Assembly: GCA_021850545.1 (NCBI GenBank)
Contig: JAJZLU010000035.1
Coordinates: forward strand, 50,557 to 114,556
Reading direction: 5' to 3'
Length of the DNA stretch: 64,000 nucleotides
DNA from: Thermoplasmata archaeon
GTDB taxonomy: Archaea > Thermoplasmatota > Thermoplasmata > Thermoplasmatales > Thermoplasmataceae
The notes under the pieces are model-generated. The model did no database searches. It saw only the letters and a list, made by a program, of their open reading frames with translations, and was not told where the DNA came from. Each line of letters begins with the position of its first letter. The stretch's first letter is position 1. Shown in pieces: positions 45,256-52,432 of the stretch. Made by a program: the position numbers and the translations under genes.

Positions 45256-46686
45256 TCAAATATAGCTATTCTCTGCAAGCTTTGAAACCATCTTTTCCCA
45301 GTAACCTTTCCTTCCGAGGAAGATATAAATGGCAATCGCAAGTGAGGCGGCTTCCACTGCTGCGTATAATGGGGAGATGATAGACAAAAGAATTCCTGAT
45401 AGCATAATTACCGCATACGGGAACAAATAAATTGCCCTTTTCAGCCCAACCTTTCTTGTCATGATTGCATTCTCCCAGGTTTGCGGTGGTTTTGAAATGA
45501 TGCTCAATGAAGACAGAACTGCAACGGATTCAGGGGAAATGGCAAGAACTGCTATGAGAATGGGGAACAATGAAGGGCCATAAATGAATCCCAATACTGC
45601 CATGGCGACCCCTATGGGCATCTCCAAAACCAAGGATTGGAACACCTGCGCGAAAACCATTCGCTTTACGTATAAGTGAAATGGCATTGACATCGCCGAC
45701 AGCCATAGCCTCTCTACGGAAAATGTACTGCTGTAGAGTCCTATATTCAAGGTAAAGGACAGGTAAATTACGAAGAGAATCAATATTGGATAAAGTTCTG
45801 TCACGCTGGAAGGCCTAATGTAAAGGATTGCCCCAACTAATAAGGCACTGGCTACTACAATTATCGGGATAGTTGCTTTGAGCCTGTACCTGTTTGATAC
45901 AGCCATAACTGTCCCTGACATCCCGATTGGCCTTCCTGAGTAAAAATGTGTGAAAAAGTGTCTGAATATGGCCTTTCCCGGGCTGAGGCCAACAAACGAT
46001 TGCCTACCCTTGAAGGTTTCTTTCTTCCTTATCTGTATTCTTGGTGGCCTGACATATAGATCATTGGTGTTCAACCAGCGGATCCCTAGAAGTAAGAGGG
46101 CTGCAAAAAATACTGCAGTCCCCAAGGTCGCGGAATAAATGTGCCCCACGGCCATGGCAAATGGTGAATAGTTGAATCCAAAAAAGAATGAAAACAAGAA
46201 AATAGAGCCTGCAGCAAATATTGGAACCCTGTAAAGGAGGCCATAATCTGATACCAGGACAGAAAGGGATGCCAAGCTGACGCCTAACATCAAAAAGTTC
46301 ACTATGTAAAGTGCACCCAGGAGAGTCAAATGGTAAACCTCTATTGAATAGGCGAATGAAAGGATAATGAAAATGAGGGAAATTGAAATGAGTTGCACTG
46401 TAAAGAGTGCAAAGTTCAGGGTCCTGCCTTTTATGGAAGACGGGAGAAGGAAATCCTGGTCAGGCTTTGTCATACCCAGCCCATTTCCGAAGAGAGTAAC
46501 TGCGGTAAAAGTAACCATATAAATGAAAATGATAAAAGTGGCACCAAAGAGTGACTGAGCGGGAACTTCTCCGAATGCCCCAGAAAAAGAGAGCGCGAAG
46601 TCAACAAACGCAAGGAGAACAATGAAAAGCAGGAAAGCTTTGCTGAGCCTTGTTCTTAGAAGCAGTTTAAGAACTAGGAGAAACAC
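45256..46686 (-). CDS. ABC transporter permease-like membrane protein
   Basis: 476-residue protein with about 12 hydrophobic helices and no large soluble domain. It follows the ABC ATPase gene with a 20-bp overlap, so I infer it is the membrane subunit of the same ABC-2-like exporter. The substrate is unknown. Confidence 0.78.
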   Translation of the reverse strand: MFLLVLKLLLRTRLSKAFLLFIVLLAFVDFALSFSGAFGEVPAQSLFGATFIIFIYMVTFTAVTLFGNGLGMTKPDQDFLLPSSIKGRTLNFALFTVQLISISLIFIILSFAYSIEVYHLTLLGALYIVNFLMLGVSLASLSVLVSDYGLLYRVPIFAAGSIFLFSFFFGFNYSPFAMAVGHIYSATLGTAVFFAALLLLGIRWLNTNDLYVRPPRIQIRKKETFKGRQSFVGLSPGKAIFRHFFTHFYSGRPIGMSGTVMAVSNRYRLKATIPIIVVASALLVGAILYIRPSSVTELYPILILFVIYLSFTLNIGLYSSTFSVERLWLSAMSMPFHLYVKRMVFAQVFQSLVLEMPIGVAMAVLGFIYGPSLFPILIAVLAISPESVAVLSSLSIISKPPQTWENAIMTRKVGLKRAIYLFPYAVIMLSGILLSIISPLYAAVEAASLAIAIYIFLGRKGYWEKMVSKLAENSYI

Positions 46687-47410
46687 CCTTCATCAACCTC
46701 GAAACAATCTGTTCTATGGTTTCCTGGCCATGCCCCATGTTTCTAAGCTCAACTGTGGAACCAGACCAGATTTCCTGTCCCCTGGAAATTATAATCACAT
46801 GGTCTGTCAGTTTTTCTGCAATAGACATTATGTGAGTGGATACCAGGAAGGTTCCTTTCATTTCAGAGAACAATGTGATAAGGTTTTCCTGAGTGGGAAT
46901 ATCGAGATAGTTCAGGGGTTCATCCATGACCATAATTTCCGGCCTGTGAATTAGGCTAAGTGCCACGGAAACTTTTTGCCTGTTTCCCCTTGAAAGGGCG
47001 GAAACCCGCATTTCCATGTATTCTGAAATGCTAAGGATATCCGCCAGTTCATTGATTCTACCGTCAAGGTCTTCAGTTCCCCTTATGGCACCTATATATT
47101 CCAGGTTCTCCCTGACAGACAAAGTTGGATATGGGCTTGCATCCTCCGGCAGGAAGCCTAGTGCCTTCTTTGCCTCTGCTGAATTTGGTTCCATTCCCCT
47201 TATCCTCACCTCCCCGTAATCAGGCTTTAGAATACCGCAGATAATCTTGAGCGCCGTAGATTTGCCTGCACCATTGGGGCCAAGAAGTGCGACCCTTCTG
47301 CCCTCAGGGATGGAAATGCTGAGATTAGCTATTGCATTCCTTTTTCTGAAGGTCTTTACAATATTCACTGCTGATATGGCTTCATTTGAAAAAACGCTGC
47401 TTGCCAACAT
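46667..47410 (-). CDS. ABC transporter ATP-binding protein
   Basis: 247-residue ATPase: Walker A LLGPNGAGKSTALKI, Q-loop FLPEDASPYP, signature ALSRGNRQKVSVAL (in place of LSGGQ), Walker B MVMDEPLNYLD, and the switch His in LVSTHIM. It belongs to the ABC-2/multidrug export group. ATG 47410 fits an ATATATTAATA box about 27 bp upstream. The longer frame to 47485 adds an unlikely hydrophobic extension. Confidence 0.9.
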   Translation of the reverse strand: MLASSVFSNEAISAVNIVKTFRKRNAIANLSISIPEGRRVALLGPNGAGKSTALKIICGILKPDYGEVRIRGMEPNSAEAKKALGFLPEDASPYPTLSVRENLEYIGAIRGTEDLDGRINELADILSISEYMEMRVSALSRGNRQKVSVALSLIHRPEIMVMDEPLNYLDIPTQENLITLFSEMKGTFLVSTHIMSIAEKLTDHVIIISRGQEIWSGSTVELRNMGHGQETIEQIVSRLMKGVSPSS

Positions 47411-47607
47411 ATTTACAGGTAAAGCAAGTATTAATATATTGCGAGACAAAATTATATGTATTAAACCAAAACAGTTGGATGCCAAATGAAGTTGCGGTTT
47501 TGAAAATCCTGGAGAATATAGTGCCTGTTTTCACTGTAGCTGCACTTCGATATATATAAATAGGTTTTCGGGCTTTCGTCGCATTGCACATCTTCGGTGA
47601 TAACTAA

Positions 47608-48393
47608 ATGAATGACGGAGATTTTATCAAAATTAACTTCGAGATGTATGTTGGAGACGATAAGAAACTAGTTTCTACAAACAAAGAGCAGCTGGCTAAA
47701 GATAACGATATTTTTGACGAGAAGATCCATTACAGGGAAACTGTCCTCATAGTAGGGTCAGAAGGGCTTTTCAACGAGATTAACGAGTCTTTTAAGAGCG
47801 CCGAAGTTGGAAAGGAATATGAAGTAAACATTTCCCCTGAAAACGCATATGGGCTTAGAGATCCCAAGAACATCAAGGTTCACACAGTAAGGGAATTCCA
47901 GAGGCACGAGATTGATCCTGTCCCTGGCCAGGAAATAACACTTGGCAATAGGAGAGGGAGGATCATTTCAGTCACCCCAGGCAGGGTCCTTGTGGATTAC
48001 AACCACCAGTGGGCCAGCAAGCCGGTGTATTACAAGTACAATGTCATAGCAAAGGTGGACTCTGATGCTGAGAAGGTAAAGGCACTCATCGATTACAATT
48101 ATAACCAGGATTCCGAAAAATTCAAGGTTGAATCAAAAGCTAAGGCCTATACCATCACTGTACCTGAAGAGGCAAAATTCGACCCCGTGTGGATTGAGGC
48201 AAAATACAGGCTTGTCAACGATATCAGGAAATACCTCCCGGGAAAAGACGTAAAGATTGAAGAGGTATACAAAGGAGAAGAAGAGAAGCCTAAGGAAGAG
48301 GTCCCAACAGAAGCCGCTGAACCAAAGAAGCAGAAGAAAGAAAAGCCGGCAGAAGAGGGGAACTCAAAAGTTGAACAAGAGAATACTCAGTAA
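47608..48393 (+). CDS. FKBP-type peptidyl-prolyl isomerase, long archaeal form
   Basis: 261 residues. FKBP domain with an inserted flap (DGDFIKINFEMYVGDDKK, EVGKEYEVNISPENAYGLRDP, GRIISVTPGRVLVDYNHQWA), as in SlyD-like archaeal FKBPs. It is followed by an additional alpha/beta domain and a highly charged Lys/Glu/Pro tail (~220-261). It acts in protein folding in the cytoplasm. The TrmJ gene overlaps its last 23 bp. Confidence 0.92.
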   Translation: MNDGDFIKINFEMYVGDDKKLVSTNKEQLAKDNDIFDEKIHYRETVLIVGSEGLFNEINESFKSAEVGKEYEVNISPENAYGLRDPKNIKVHTVREFQRHEIDPVPGQEITLGNRRGRIISVTPGRVLVDYNHQWASKPVYYKYNVIAKVDSDAEKVKALIDYNYNQDSEKFKVESKAKAYTITVPEEAKFDPVWIEAKYRLVNDIRKYLPGKDVKIEEVYKGEEEKPKEEVPTEAAEPKKQKKEKPAEEGNSKVEQENTQ

Positions 48394-49207
48394 AATTGAA
48401 TTAAAAGAGAGGAAGAAAGATTACATTTCCTCCCTTTCTGATCAACTTTCCCTGCTCTCTGGAAGGATTTCTGTTATTTTAGTCCATCCTAAGTATCAGG
48501 GAAACATTGGAGCAATTGCCCGCCTGATGAAGAATAATGGCCTTTCTGACCTCAGGATTGTTGGCGGCCCGCAGATCGAGAATGAAGCAATTTACCGTGC
48601 AATGAATGGCAAGGAAGTCCTTGAGGCTGCTTCCCATTATGATTCATTTGAGGATGCTGCCAAAGGTTTTTCAGTGGTCGCGGGTACGTCAAGCTCCCCA
48701 ACTTACAGCGACAGGAAATTTTTGAGGCTCCCCACAACTCCTGAGGAGTTCTGGAGGAACAATCTTCCGGGAAGCAAGAAGATAGCACTTGTTTTCGGAA
48801 GGGAGGATGATGGGCTCAGAAATGCTGAGATTGAAATATGCAATGCTTTCATGTATATACCTGCGAACCCGGAATATCCAGTGTACAATCTTTCCCACGC
48901 AGTAAGCATAATTCTATACGAAATGCTGAACCAGCTTCCCGAGAGCAGCCCTAACATCGCAGAAACCATAAGCGAGGAGAATTTCAACCTGCTCATCAAG
49001 AATGCTTTTGAACTCCTTGATCTAATTAATTATCCCGGCTATAAGAGGGCAAACGCAGAAGTAATGATTAAGAAAATTGCCTCGAGGGCTAACCTCACCG
49101 AATCTGAGTTTTATAAGATAATGGGCATGGCACGATACATGAAATACCTGGTGCAGGACAACAGTAAAGAGGATGCGGATGACCCAGCAAACAGACAACA
49201 GGATTAA
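48371..49207 (+). CDS. trmJ: tRNA 2'-O-methyltransferase, TrmJ/SpoU family
   Basis: 278-residue SPOUT methyltransferase: ILVHPKYQGNIGAIARLMKN, LALVFGRE-type motif (IALVFGREDDGLRN) and YPVYNLSHAVSIILYE, followed by a helical C-terminal domain as in TrmJ, which methylates position 32 of tRNAs. The start is taken as TTG 48371, which follows GAGGGGAA. The longer frame from 48257 is a Lys/Arg-rich shadow of the FKBP tail. Confidence 0.9.
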   Translation: MNKRILSKIELKERKKDYISSLSDQLSLLSGRISVILVHPKYQGNIGAIARLMKNNGLSDLRIVGGPQIENEAIYRAMNGKEVLEAASHYDSFEDAAKGFSVVAGTSSSPTYSDRKFLRLPTTPEEFWRNNLPGSKKIALVFGREDDGLRNAEIEICNAFMYIPANPEYPVYNLSHAVSIILYEMLNQLPESSPNIAETISEENFNLLIKNAFELLDLINYPGYKRANAEVMIKKIASRANLTESEFYKIMGMARYMKYLVQDNSKEDADDPANRQQD

Positions 49208-49285
49208 TCAGTAGATAAGCCCAAATTAGGCGTAGAAAACTTTTATTAATAAATCAGCATTGGGTGGTACTACCGGTCGAACATA

Positions 49286-49654
49286 ATGTCACTTAAACCA
49301 GTTAACAAAGAAAATCCTGCCCTCAAGGAAACAATTGAGGAACTAACTAAAATTTCAAGAGAAAATGGCTCCATATTCTGGAGAGACATAGCCAAAAGAC
49401 TTAATGCCTCAAGGCAAAGCTATTCCAGCTTGAACGTCGGAAAAGTCGACACGCTCGTGAAGGACGGGGAGACGGCCGTAATCGCTGGTGCACTTCTTGG
49501 TTCAGGCTACTTTGAGAAAAAAGTAACACTCTCAGCCCTAAGGGTATCAAAGAGCGCCCAGGAAAAGGTTGCAAAAGTTGGCGGAACGCTAAAGACACTT
49601 GTTGAACTCGCAAAAGAAAACCCCAAGGGTACAAATATCAAGATCCTCAGGTGA
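49286..49654 (+). CDS. rpl18e: Ribosomal protein L18e
   Basis: 122-residue archaeal/eukaryotic large-subunit protein: NPALKETIEELTKISRENGS, FWRDIAKRLNASRQSYSSLNVGK, and the strand region DTLVKDGETAVIAGALLGSG. First gene of the conserved L18e-L13-S9-RpoN operon. An AACTTTTATTAATAAATC stretch about 50 bp upstream is the likely promoter. Confidence 0.97.
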   Translation: MSLKPVNKENPALKETIEELTKISRENGSIFWRDIAKRLNASRQSYSSLNVGKVDTLVKDGETAVIAGALLGSGYFEKKVTLSALRVSKSAQEKVAKVGGTLKTLVELAKENPKGTNIKILR

Positions 49655-50073
49655 TGACAATGAAGGTTATAGACGGAAACAACCTGATATATGGAAGACT
49701 ATCAACACGTATCGCTAAGATGCTCCTCAATGGAGAGGAGATTGTTATAGTAAATGCTGACAAGGTAGCAGTTACAGGCTCAAGAGAATTCCTACTCGGA
49801 AGATTCAAAGAGAGAAGGGAAATTGGAAGCGTAAGAAAGGGCCCTTACTACCCCAGAACTTCAAACCAGATACTCAGGAGATCGATAGGAGACATGCTTC
49901 CAAAGAAAAAAGCGAAGGGAAGCGATGCGCTGAAGAGATGCAAAGTCTACAGCGGAATTCCGACTGAATACAAGGACAGCAAACTTGAAACCGTAGAGGA
50001 AGCAAAGAATGAAAAAGTCGCACGGTTTCTTACTCTTAACGAAATAGCAAAGAGCCTCGGAGGCAAGTATTAA
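49654..50073 (+). CDS. rpl13: Ribosomal protein L13
   Basis: 139-residue archaeal L13 (uL13): MKVIDGNNLIYGRLST, GPYYPRTSNQILRRSIGDMLP, KGSDALKRCKVYSGIP. ATG 49654 overlaps the L18e stop by one base. ATG 49660 is also possible. Confidence 0.96.
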   Translation: MTMKVIDGNNLIYGRLSTRIAKMLLNGEEIVIVNADKVAVTGSREFLLGRFKERREIGSVRKGPYYPRTSNQILRRSIGDMLPKKKAKGSDALKRCKVYSGIPTEYKDSKLETVEEAKNEKVARFLTLNEIAKSLGGKY

Positions 50074-50074
50074 T

Positions 50075-50482
50075 ATGAAGAATACTGGAACAATTATAAC
50101 ATCTGGCAAGAGAAAAACAGCAATTGCCAGAGCCATTACCAGAAAGGGAAATGGCAAGGTTACAATCAATGGATATCCTGTTGAATTCCACCCTGTGGAA
50201 CTTCTCAGAAACAAGATCAAGGAGCCACTGGACCTCCTAGGTGAGAGAGCGTCCAGCATGAACATCGAGGTAAAGGTTGCGGGCGGCGGCATGACTGGCC
50301 AAGCGGATGCCTCGAGAACTGCGATTGCCAAGGGAATAGTTGAATTCCTAAAGGATGACAGTGTAGAGGAAATGTTCAGGCAGTACGACAGGACACTTCT
50401 TGTTAATGATATAAGGCGCAAGCTACCGAAGAAGCCCGCAGGAAGCGGTGCAAGAGCCAAGAAGCAGAAGTCATACAGGTGA
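50075..50482 (+). CDS. rps9: Ribosomal protein S9
   Basis: 135-residue uS9: TSGKRKTAIARAITRKGNGKV, VAGGGMTGQADASRTAIAKGIV, and the basic C-terminal tail ending KKQKSYR that reaches the ribosomal P-site tRNA. It lies one base after L13. Confidence 0.97.
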   Translation: MKNTGTIITSGKRKTAIARAITRKGNGKVTINGYPVEFHPVELLRNKIKEPLDLLGERASSMNIEVKVAGGGMTGQADASRTAIAKGIVEFLKDDSVEEMFRQYDRTLLVNDIRRKLPKKPAGSGARAKKQKSYR

Positions 50483-50486
50483 TTTC

Positions 50487-50705
50487 ATGATTATACCTGT
50501 AAGATGTTTCAGCTGTGGGAAAGTAATCGCTTCCGATTACGTCAAATTCAACGACAGGATGAAGGATATAAAATCCAGTGGCAAAGAACCATCTCCAGAG
50601 GAAATTTCAACTGCCCTGGATAACCTCAATGTCCACAGGTACTGTTGCAGAAGAATGATTCTATCCCACACTGACCTCATCGACGAAGTCTTACCCTTTT
50701 CATAA
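50487..50705 (+). CDS. rpoN: DNA-directed RNA polymerase subunit N
   Basis: 72-residue Rpb10 homologue with the zinc site CFSCGK and YCCRRM, and the N-terminal MIIPVRCFSCG. Length and position at the end of the L18e operon are typical. The tRNA-Pro gene starts only 2 bp after its stop codon, so the two are probably co-transcribed and then processed. Confidence 0.97.
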   Translation: MIIPVRCFSCGKVIASDYVKFNDRMKDIKSSGKEPSPEEISTALDNLNVHRYCCRRMILSHTDLIDEVLPFS

Positions 50706-50707
50706 AA

Positions 50708-50780
50708 GGGACCGTGGGGTAGTTTGGTATCCTACCAGCTTGGGGTGTTGGTAACTTGAGTTCAAATCTCAACGGTCCCA
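50708..50780 (+). tRNA. tRNA-Pro (anticodon GGG), integration site
   Basis: Acceptor GGGACCG/CGGTCCC, D arm GGGT/TCCT, anticodon stem CCAGC/GTTGG with loop TTGGGGT (anticodon GGG), T stem TTGAG/CTCAA, discriminator A73, no CCA, no intron. Its last 21 bases are part of the 23-bp att repeat, so the 3' end of this gene was restored by the integrated element. It lies directly downstream of rpoN. Confidence 0.96.
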
Positions 50781-50782
50781 TA
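50760..50782. repeat. attL, left attachment site in tRNA-Pro
   Basis: 23 bp from the T stem to two bases beyond the tRNA (starting GTTCAAATCTC and ending TCCCATA). They are repeated exactly at 61125-61147 in the same orientation. Integration into the 3' end of a tRNA gene by a tyrosine integrase gives exactly this arrangement. Confidence 0.92.
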
Positions 50783-50792
50783 CCATATTAGG

Positions 50793-50817
50793 TTTAGGTT
50801 CTTTTTTAGAGCCTAAA
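50793..50817. repeat. Stem-loop just inside attL
   Basis: TTTAGGTTCT and AGAGCCTAAA pair in 9 of 10 positions around a T5 loop, 13 bp after the tRNA. It may act as a terminator for the rpoN-tRNA transcript or as an integrase arm site. The left arm and T-run recur at 62019-62062, the right arm does not. The rest of 50818-51009 shows only a 19-codon hydrophobic frame. Confidence 0.5.
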
Positions 50818-51009
50818 TTTACCTCATTCATTTAAATACCCAGAATAGAACTACTATACCGATCTGTAGCAGTGATAACTAAAATCAGCCTCTTTTTCTT
50901 TGTGCTAAAATAAGTAGAACGAGAACGCCTACAAGGAGGGCATTTTCTTTTATTTCCAATTTTAGACGGGCGTCTATCAAAGAAATTGTTGCATTTTTCA
51001 AAACAAAAG

Positions 51010-51990
51010 TTATCGAGTTGTACTTTTTAATGAAAATTGAAGAATCTCTTGCAAATAGGTAACAAAAGGCTTTTTCATACTCACTTCCTTTATTGGGTAA
51101 GGATAAAAGATAAGGGTAGGAGGATCATAAATTCCTGTCTTAATGCAAACCACTGCGAGGGTAAACCCCTGCAGAGCGACAAGTAAATTCAGATCAGGGG
51201 TATGGGCCTGAGATGCCGATCTAATCTTCTTGTATTCCTTGTATGACAAGGCAAATTCGTTTTTCCCGGTTTCAGAGAGGCCATCAATAAATTTCTTGAT
51301 GATTGCTTGGTCAAGGCATATGTTTCTCAGCTTGTTCAGGTTTACCGTAGTAAAAAATTCGGCAGATAGTGCATCAATATTGTCATCGTGCATATCAACA
51401 GCTTGAGTCAGTTCTAAACTTGTGATCAAATCCAGCCCATAGATCCTTCCAATATATGTTGAAGCAAAAAAAATCAGAGCATTTATTGGCCTACCCAGTA
51501 CGAAAAGCAGCGATTCTCTTATAATATCCTGGTCCGTTAGTGATTCCCATAATTTTTTTCCAGAAACTTTTATCATAGTTTCCCGGATGCTTCGTAGATT
51601 TTCCTTGATACTTGAATTAACGGAATAGATGAATTTTGTAGTGTTTCCACCTTCCAGAATACCTTCGGGAAATTCGAAACTACCTGGCAATACAATGTGA
51701 GGCACATGAATTCCAGAGAATTTTTCAGCTACGTTATCTTGGCTAGGTTCTATGAATTCGGGCTTGTTTTTCCTATGGGCAAGCCTATTGAAGAAGCCTC
51801 TGGCCACATTCTTGTCGGAATATGTTTCCGTATCGGTGAAAAGCAGGATAGTGTCAATGAAATCTGTGAGTTGTGGTATGACATGTAACCCAACACCAGA
51901 AAGCAAGTACAAAGACCTAAATTCCTGTATTTTCTTAAACTCCTGATGGCTTAAGGTCAAAGTGATTTTGACTGGTTTTTCCTCAGTCAC
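51010..51990 (-). CDS. Hypothetical protein of the integrated element, 326 residues
   Basis: I do not recognise this protein. The N-terminus (VKITLTLSHQEFKKIQEF) has a strand-helix pattern reminiscent of a ribbon-helix-helix start. The rest is mixed alpha/beta with a hydrophobic stretch around residues 165-195 (FVLGRPINALIFFASTYIGR). It is transcribed away from the RHH-ATPase operon. The start is GTG 51990, with ATAAATATG about 27 bp upstream (leaderless). The local sequence seems more A/T-rich than the chromosome, consistent with transfer. A left-end regulatory or cargo role is only a guess. Confidence 0.75.
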   Translation of the reverse strand: MTEEKPVKITLTLSHQEFKKIQEFRSLYLLSGVGLHVIPQLTDFIDTILLFTDTETYSDKNVARGFFNRLAHRKNKPEFIEPSQDNVAEKFSGIHVPHIVLPGSFEFPEGILEGGNTTKFIYSVNSSIKENLRSIRETMIKVSGKKLWESLTDQDIIRESLLFVLGRPINALIFFASTYIGRIYGLDLITSLELTQAVDMHDDNIDALSAEFFTTVNLNKLRNICLDQAIIKKFIDGLSETGKNEFALSYKEYKKIRSASQAHTPDLNLLVALQGFTLAVVCIKTGIYDPPTLIFYPYPIKEVSMKKPFVTYLQEILQFSLKSTTR

Positions 51991-52068
51991 ATATAGGTAT
52001 CCTTATGTCATATTTATGTTGTAGTTGACCCAATCATTTTTAGTATAGTATTGCATCAAGACATACAT

Positions 52069-52269
52069 ATGTCTTCACCACCTACGAGAAAAAGAACAAC
52101 CATATACCTTTCAGAAGCCGAGAAAACAGCGTTGGAGAAGAGGGCTGTTGATGCTGGATTTTCACTTTCAAGATTCATTGTGCTTGCTGGCCTAAACTAC
52201 GTTTTGCCCTTTAAGGTGATAAATTCGACTGTAAATGACCCCAAGGGAGCTGCGATAAACAATGACTGA
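52069..52269 (+). CDS. Ribbon-helix-helix DNA-binding protein
   Basis: 66-residue CopG/MobC-like RHH protein: KRTTIYLSEAEKTALEKRA (strand and first helix), then AGFSLSRFIVLAGLNYVL (second helix). ATG 52069 is preceded at about 25 bp by TTTTTAGTATAG, so the start is probably leaderless and the gene heads the operon. The likely role is repression of its own promoter or control of element copy number. Its end overlaps the next small ORF by 8 bp (ATGACTGA). Confidence 0.82.
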   Translation: MSSPPTRKRTTIYLSEAEKTALEKRAVDAGFSLSRFIVLAGLNYVLPFKVINSTVNDPKGAAINND

Positions 52270-52423
52270 GGTCTCCATGATTCCACTGAAAGAAAAAGCA
52301 GTGAAGTTTCCAGAGCCCGCTAGGACGCTTATTCTAAGCGAACCAGACAATATGGACGCAAAGGAATTCATCACAAAATTAGGAACCTGGGAAAAACTTC
52401 TAGGAATGCAAAACACACGGTAG
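52262..52423 (+). CDS. Small hypothetical protein, 53 residues
   Basis: Frame from ATG 52262 to TAG 52423, starting inside the RHH gene's last codons (overlap ATGACTGA) and ending 9 bp before the ATPase gene. That placement between two coupled genes supports translation. The product is soluble with a helical C-terminal half (DAKEFITKLGTWEKLLGMQN). No family recognised. Confidence 0.65.
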   Translation: MTEVSMIPLKEKAVKFPEPARTLILSEPDNMDAKEFITKLGTWEKLLGMQNTR

Positions 52424-52432
52424 GAAATTTCA

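Noticed and set aside
50884..50943. 19-codon minus-strand frame encoding a hydrophobic peptide ending QRKRG
   Set aside because: Resembles a tiny membrane peptide but has no ribosome site or box A, and is too short to support.
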